Assembly: GCA_031390755.1 (NCBI GenBank)
Contig: JANMTS010000061.1
Coordinates: 24,119 to 88,118 of the forward strand
Length of the DNA: 64,000 bases
Direction of reading: 5' to 3'
Source: DATMER01 sp031390755
GTDB lineage: Bacteria > Acidobacteriota > Thermoanaerobaculia > Multivoradales > UBA5704
Part shown: positions 60,233 through 64,000 of the stretch, piece by piece
How positions within the stretch are numbered: the stretch's first letter is position 1
How the letters are laid out: the number at the start of each line of letters is the position of its first letter
The notes under the pieces: generated by a model
Databases searched by the model: none
What the model saw: the letters and a program-made list of their open reading frames with translations, nothing else
What the model was told of the DNA's origin: nothing
Translations under genes and position numbers: made by a program

Positions 60233-60274
60233 GCCTGGCTCCTGAAGCTTCCGCCGCCCGAGTGGCCACCGCTC
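60233..60274 (+). repeat. Copy of the 3' end of the gene at 48439
   Basis: Forty-two bases match 48721-48762 with two mismatches. In one frame they encode WLLKLPPPEWPPL, the same end as the protein at 48439. It directly abuts the broken histidine-phosphatase fragment and marks a past rearrangement. Confidence 0.8.
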
Positions 60275-60318
60275 CGCGATATCAAAGCAACCAATCAATA
60301 ATATTTTTATTGCGTGAC

Positions 60319-60530
60319 GCCCCGAAGGGGCCTTGGGATAGAGCCTGGCATTTCAATGCCAGGTATTCCGCCATACCATCTCCTCAAGTCCCGAAGGGAC
60401 GCAGGAATCACAACGTCCGCCAGTCAGTGGAAAGTCCTTGCCATCCCGGCGTCCCTTCAGGACTTGAGGATCTTGACGTCATTTTCCTGGCGATCAATCG
60501 CCAGGCTCTATCCCGGCGCCCCTTCGGGGC
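60319..60530. repeat. Nested inverted-repeat element (MITE-like)
   Basis: Outer arms GCCCCGAAGGGGC (60319) and GCCCCTTCGGGGC (60518) are followed inward by GGGATAGAGCCTGGC against GCCAGGCTCTATCCC, and then CTCAAGTCCCGAAGGGACG (60383) against CGTCCCTTCAGGACTTGAG (60450). Each arm also has its own small hairpin (CCCGAAGGG type). The whole folds into one long imperfect hairpin of about 210 nt. No coding sequence is present. It looks like a non-autonomous mobile element or structured repeat, just upstream of the quinone oxidoreductase gene. Confidence 0.78.
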
Positions 60531-60628
60531 TCAGGCCCTTGAACCTGCCCCCTCCGGCGTCCTGCTCGGGTTCGGGAAGCTTTGAGGAAACCCCGCTACA
60601 ATGACCCTCCTTCGACGGAGGAGGCTTC

Positions 60629-61600
60629 ATGAAAGCGATTCGCGTCCACGCTCCCGGCGGTCCCGAGGTTCTTCAATACGAGGATGCACCCGATCCGGTC
60701 CCGGCGGAGGGCCAGGCGCTCGTCCGCATCGAGGCGATCGGGGTCAACTTCATCGACGTGTATCACCGGACGGGCCTCTACAAGGTCGCGTCGTCGCCGT
60801 TCATTCCGGGCCAGGAGGCGGCCGGCATGGTCGAGGCGCTCGGGTCCGGCGTGAGCGGGCTCGCGGTCGGGGACCGGGTGGCCTGGGCCGGGGTGATGGG
60901 CGCCTATGCCGAGAAGGCGGCGGTGCCGGCGGACCGGCTGGTGACGCTTCCCGACGGGGTGAGCGCCCGCGACGGCGCGGCGGCCATGCTCCAGGGCATG
61001 ACGGCCCACTACCTGGCCTGCTCGACCTATCCGCTCAAGGCTGGCGATACCTGCCTGGTCCATGCCGCCGCCGGTGGGGTGGGGCTGCTTCTCTGCCAGA
61101 TCGCGAAGATGCGCGGCGCCCGGGTGCTGGCCACGACCTCGAGCGAGGAGAAGGCCGCGCTCGCCCGCGAGGCCGGCGCCGACGAGGTGATCTTCTACAA
61201 CGAGCAGGACTTTGCGGCCGAGGCCCGGCGCCTGACCGGCGGCCAGGGCGTGCAGGTCGTCTATGACGGCGTGGGCAAGACCACGTTTGACAAGAGCCTC
61301 GATTCGCTCGCCCGCCGCGGCATGATGGTCCTGTTCGGCCAGGCCAGCGGATCGGTCCCGCCCTTCGATCCCACGATCCTCAATACCAAGGGTTCCCTCT
61401 TCCTCACCCGTCCCTCCCTGTTCCACTACATCGTGACCCGGGAAGAGCTGACCTCCCGGGCGGACGATGTCCTCGGCTGGATCCGCGACGGCCGCCTGAA
61501 GCTCCGGATCGGCCTGGAGCTGCCCCTGAGCGAGGCCGCCGACGCGCACCGGGCGCTCGAAGGGCGGACGACGACGGGGAAGGTTCTGCTGGCACGCTGA
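60629..61600 (+). CDS. NADPH:quinone oxidoreductase (zeta-crystallin-like MDR)
   Basis: A 323-residue medium-chain dehydrogenase/reductase without zinc ligands. The N-terminal RIEAIGVNFIDVYHRTGLY and PGQEAAGMVEALGSGV are typical; the nucleotide fold has VHAAAGGVGLLLCQIAKMRGARVLATTSSEEK (about 145-176), and the end is EGRTTTGKVLLAR. It reduces quinones with NADPH. GGAGGAGG lies a few bases before the ATG. Part of its sequence is duplicated at 62669-62813. Confidence 0.95.
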   Translation: MKAIRVHAPGGPEVLQYEDAPDPVPAEGQALVRIEAIGVNFIDVYHRTGLYKVASSPFIPGQEAAGMVEALGSGVSGLAVGDRVAWAGVMGAYAEKAAVPADRLVTLPDGVSARDGAAAMLQGMTAHYLACSTYPLKAGDTCLVHAAAGGVGLLLCQIAKMRGARVLATTSSEEKAALAREAGADEVIFYNEQDFAAEARRLTGGQGVQVVYDGVGKTTFDKSLDSLARRGMMVLFGQASGSVPPFDPTILNTKGSLFLTRPSLFHYIVTREELTSRADDVLGWIRDGRLKLRIGLELPLSEAADAHRALEGRTTTGKVLLAR

Positions 61601-61864
61601 ATCCGGGCTGTCGGCGTTTCACCGACGTCCGGATCGGAAAGCCCGCTTCGTTCACCGGCCGAGTCCCGGCTTCTCACCCAGGCCCTGCGCTCGACCTCCC
61701 GGCGCTCTCACGGAAGGCCCTGGTCAGCGCGAGCGCCACCAAGAACCCTTCGACGGCCTCGCCCTTCGCCCGGAGCTCCATGAGGCGCGGCTTTTTTGGG
61801 GACGCGCACCCGGAGATTCTGGAGACGATCCTGCCTCCGAAAAGGAGTTTTAGGAGAGACTGAG

Positions 61865-62614
61865 ATGAGAAGACCCTTTTCAATGTTGATGCTGGCGACG
61901 TGCCTGGCGACGCTGCTGGTCGTCGGCGGGTGTGACAACGAGGACACGATTACGGCCCAGGTCACGCCGCAGGCCCCCGCGGGAGCGGTCAGCGTGAAGG
62001 CAAAGGTCTACAAGAACAAGCAGTCCGGGACGTTCAACTTCGATGGCCAGACGGTGTCGGTCACCTGCGTGATCTCCCTGACGGGCGTCGCCGACGGCCA
62101 GCCGTTCGCGAAGACGGTCAAGGTCAAGCTGACTTCGACGGGAGCCAAGGGTGCGTCGTACGAGCTCGACTGCACCGACCCGCTGCTCCTCCAGTTCCCG
62201 GCCGACGCCTACAACTTCACGGCGACGTACGTTTCGGACACGGGCGTCACGGGCGGCCTGCCCGTCACGTCCAACCTCACCGCCGTCGCCACCGAACCGG
62301 GCAAGGTGCTCAAGGCGGAGACGGGCACGCGGTTCGTGCTGATCAGCTTCCCGCCGACCATGCCGGACGGCAGCGCCACCCTGACGCTGAACTTCGACCT
62401 CCGGTCGATCCGGCCCATCGCGGTCAAGCCCCTGATCGTGGTCAAGGCCAGTTGCGGAGCCGACACCTACTATCCGCCGGTCGTGCCCGTGGGTACGGTC
62501 AACATGGCTTCCGTGCCGGCGCTGACCATTCCGGTCTCGGCCGCGATGCAGCCCATTCCGCTGCCGCTGGACACCGTCACCAGCCCGGCGCTGATCGACA
62601 TCACCTGCCCGTAA
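61865..62614 (+). CDS. Putative lipoprotein, beta-rich, unknown function
   Basis: A 249-residue protein: signal peptide MRRPFSMLMLATCLATLLVVGG and lipobox VVGGC, then a Thr/Val/Pro-rich domain predicted to be beta strands (VSVKAKVYKNKQSGTFNF, TVKVKLTSTGAKGASYEL). AGGAGAG precedes the ATG at 61865; a longer frame upstream lacks a signal peptide at its start. No family is recognised. A strong terminator follows. In the 264 bp before it I see no gene. Confidence 0.72.
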   Translation: MRRPFSMLMLATCLATLLVVGGCDNEDTITAQVTPQAPAGAVSVKAKVYKNKQSGTFNFDGQTVSVTCVISLTGVADGQPFAKTVKVKLTSTGAKGASYELDCTDPLLLQFPADAYNFTATYVSDTGVTGGLPVTSNLTAVATEPGKVLKAETGTRFVLISFPPTMPDGSATLTLNFDLRSIRPIAVKPLIVVKASCGADTYYPPVVPVGTVNMASVPALTIPVSAAMQPIPLPLDTVTSPALIDITCP

Positions 62615-62628
62615 GGTCAGGACCAAAA

Positions 62629-62667
62629 GGACCTCAGGGACTCCGGTCCCTGAGGTCCCTTTCCTCT
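62629..62667 (+). terminator. Intrinsic terminator of the lipoprotein gene
   Basis: A perfect 13-bp stem (62629-62641 with 62646-62658) closes a TCCG loop and is followed by the T-rich CTTTCCTCT. It lies 14 bp after the lipoprotein stop. Confidence 0.85.
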
Positions 62668-62668
62668 A

Positions 62669-62813
62669 ACAACGAGCAGGACTTTGCGGCCGAGGCCCGG
62701 CGCCTGACCGGCGGCCAGGGCGTGCAGGTCGTCTATGACAGAGTGGGCAAGACCACGTTTGACAAGAGCCTCGATTCGCGACGGGGAAGGTTCTGCTGGC
62801 ACGCTGAATCCGG
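62669..62813 (+). pseudogene. Rearranged partial copy of the quinone oxidoreductase gene
   Basis: Positions 62669-62779 match 61197-61307 with two substitutions, and 62779-62813 match 61572-61606. The copy therefore joins an internal piece of the gene to its extreme 3' end, with 264 bp deleted, and includes the final codons and stop. It begins right after the lipoprotein terminator. It cannot encode an enzyme. Confidence 0.93.
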
Positions 62814-62866
62814 ACCCACCCTTCCGCCCCCGACCACCCAAGCCCGCAGCGCCGCACGCACGCGCG

Positions 62867-63131
62867 TGTGCGTTGAAGCGCCCCTTTCGTGCATTGAGCC
62901 CTTTGTGCTGTACATTGAAGCGCTCTCTCCATCTTCAATGTACAGCGACGTATCCTCAACAGCCGTCATGGGCTCTTCAATAGCCGCCGGGCTCTGCGCA
63001 ATCGCCATCTTGGGGTAATCAACCTACGGAGAGGTGTATGTTGAAGATGCGGAGCGTTCTTCAACATACAGGAGCTTGTATATTGAAGATGCGCAGCTGT
63101 ATGTTGAAGTGCCGTCTGGCGCCTCAACGTA
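62867..63131. repeat. 21-bp repeat, array 3, units in both orientations (about 13 units)
   Basis: The core TGTATGTTGAAGATGC recurs on a 21-bp lattice in plus orientation (TTGA at 62873, 62894, 62915, 63041, 63083, 63104) and in minus orientation (TCAA at 62935, 62956, 62977, 63019, 63061, 63124); the lattice point near 62998 is degenerate. Adjacent opposite units form perfect hairpins, 12 bp at 62909-62944 and 13 bp at 63035-63070. It fills the space between the oxidoreductase fragment and the convergent TPR-Fis gene. There are no variable spacers. Confidence 0.9.
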
Positions 63132-63203
63132 GAGTTGGGTGGCGGTGATCCAGGAGGCGTGCGGGATGGGTTCGGACGGACGTGGCAGGAACGGCCTGAG
63201 CGA

Positions 63204-63908
63204 TCAGAGGCCGAACCGGCGGATCTTGTTCTTCAGGGCGTTGCGCGAGAGGCCGACGAGACGGCTTGCCACCCGGAGGTTTCCACCCGTCTGCTGAAGC
63301 GCCGATTCGAGGAGCTTCCGTTCGTAGTCCGCGAGGGCTTCCGGGATGCTGAGGCCTTCCGGCACTCCCTCCGGCGGCGGCGGTGGAGCGAACTGCTGTG
63401 GAGCCGAGGCGGGGGCGGTCTCCACTCCGGGAAGCACGAAGGCGCCGGCCCTGGCAACGCTCCAGTTGCGGACGAGATACTGGCGCGCTGCGATGAGCTC
63501 GCCTTCGCTGAGCTGGCGCACCCGCACCGTCGCGAGAAGCTCCTTCCAGACGAGGCAGATCTGCTCGTTGCACGCCTCCCCGGCCTGATCGGTCGCTTCG
63601 ATCGCGGCCTCACAGAGGGCTGCCGCCTTGGGGAGGGCGCCCCGGCGGCAGAAGCTCTCGAAGAGCGACAGCAGCGTGATGAACGCTTCCTTGTACAGCT
63701 CGTGCTCGAAGTAGGCCTTGATCGCGTCGCGGAAGAGTTTCTCGGATTCCCTTGCACGGCCAAGACCGTCGAGGAGGCGCGCCTCGAAATACACGATACG
63801 CAGCCGGGTTCCGAGATCACCAAGTTGCTCGAACATGGGCTCGGCAGCAAGGAACCAGCGGAGTATCTGTTTACCACCCTCCCTCCCGGGTGGATGAGCC
63901 CGCGACAT
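63204..63908 (-). CDS. TPR-like protein with C-terminal Fis-type helix-turn-helix
   Basis: A 234-residue protein. Residues 20-130 form TPR-like helical pairs (ARLLDGLGRARESEKLFRDAI, AFITLLSLFESFCRRGALPKAAAL). After a Pro/Ala linker (~165-180) the C-terminus ADYERKLLESALQQTGGNLRVASRLVGLSRNALKNKIRRFGL is a Fis-type DNA-binding helix-turn-helix, as in NtrC-family regulators but without their ATPase domain. An in-frame TAG a short way upstream of 63908 shows that the protein is not longer. It is divergent from the gene that starts at 63973. Confidence 0.85.
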   Translation of the reverse strand: MSRAHPPGREGGKQILRWFLAAEPMFEQLGDLGTRLRIVYFEARLLDGLGRARESEKLFRDAIKAYFEHELYKEAFITLLSLFESFCRRGALPKAAALCEAAIEATDQAGEACNEQICLVWKELLATVRVRQLSEGELIAARQYLVRNWSVARAGAFVLPGVETAPASAPQQFAPPPPPEGVPEGLSIPEALADYERKLLESALQQTGGNLRVASRLVGLSRNALKNKIRRFGL

Positions 63909-63972
63909 CTGGAGAGAGGACTTAGTCTCTCTTGACAGGGCGGTGGAGTCCCGCTAGATTCTTTACAGCCAT

Positions 63973-64000
63973 GCCGACTTACGAGGAAATTCTTCAGGAA
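63973..64000 (+). CDS. Start of a gene cut by the window end
   Basis: ATG at 63973 opens a frame MPTYEEILQ that runs to the window end. Too short to identify. It is divergent from the TPR-Fis gene, 64 bp away. Confidence 0.5.

Noticed and set aside
61674..61883. Small minus-strand frame between the oxidoreductase and lipoprotein genes
   Set aside because: No ribosome-binding site, and it overlaps the lipoprotein's own leader; composition is not convincing.

Overview
The window is GC-rich, densely coded chromosomal DNA from a Gram-negative (diderm) bacterium: it carries a complete tolQ-tolR-tolA-tolB-pal-cpoB operon, an LptE-like lipoprotein and an outer-membrane barrel protein. A free-standing MacB/FtsX permease of the ADOP type, a fused ABC-2 permease/M1 peptidase and a TPR protein with a Fis-type helix suggest Acidobacteriota. 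No rRNA is present, so the phylum is an inference.

Layout. 1-12.06 kb: the 3' end of a nonribosomal peptide locus (three-module NRPS with thioesterase, a KamA-type radical-SAM aminomutase, a sulfotransferase fused to an SCP2-like domain). 12.08-13.47 kb: two tandem DXD glycosyltransferases on the opposite strand. 13.5-19.6 kb: the two large membrane proteins. 19.7-24.9 kb: an unrecognised protein, a probable AhpD-like selenoprotein with an in-frame UGA followed by a SECIS-like hairpin, a porin-like protein and a 1.1-kb array of 21-bp palindromic units, then a DUF433 antitoxin. 26.3-29.0 kb: an AT-richer, translationally coupled cassette with an AAA ATPase and a DUF4276 (TOPRIM-like) protein, probably a defence module. 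29.0-30.7 kb: a DUF4157 protein of the kind linked to extracellular contractile injection systems. 30.8-45.6 kb: housekeeping genes (SDR, ribH, nusB, leuS, lptE, rpsT, tol-pal, LOG protein, EamA transporter, queG). 45.5-49.4 kb: a run of toxin-antitoxin-like genes interrupted by a second 21-bp array. 49.6-59.6 kb: a GH18-like protein, a MoxR/DUF58/DUF4129 operon with a serine hydrolase, and a TerY-type vWA / PP2C / kinase triad. 59.6-60.6 kb: gene fragments and a large inverted-repeat element. 60.6-64 kb: quinone oxidoreductase, a lipoprotein, a rearranged partial copy of the oxidoreductase, a third 21-bp array, a TPR-Fis protein and the start of another gene.

The most unusual signals are: (1) the probable CxxU selenoprotein, where a UGA falls on the second Cys of the AhpD motif and is followed 9 nt later by a perfect 8-bp hairpin with a GUU loop; (2) three arrays, unrelated in sequence, that all keep an exact 21-bp register, one with covarying dyads and one with units in both orientations; (3) the ATPase/TOPRIM-like cassette; and (4) the NRPS-aminomutase-sulfotransferase locus. 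Functions are inferred from motifs read by eye; no database search was possible.
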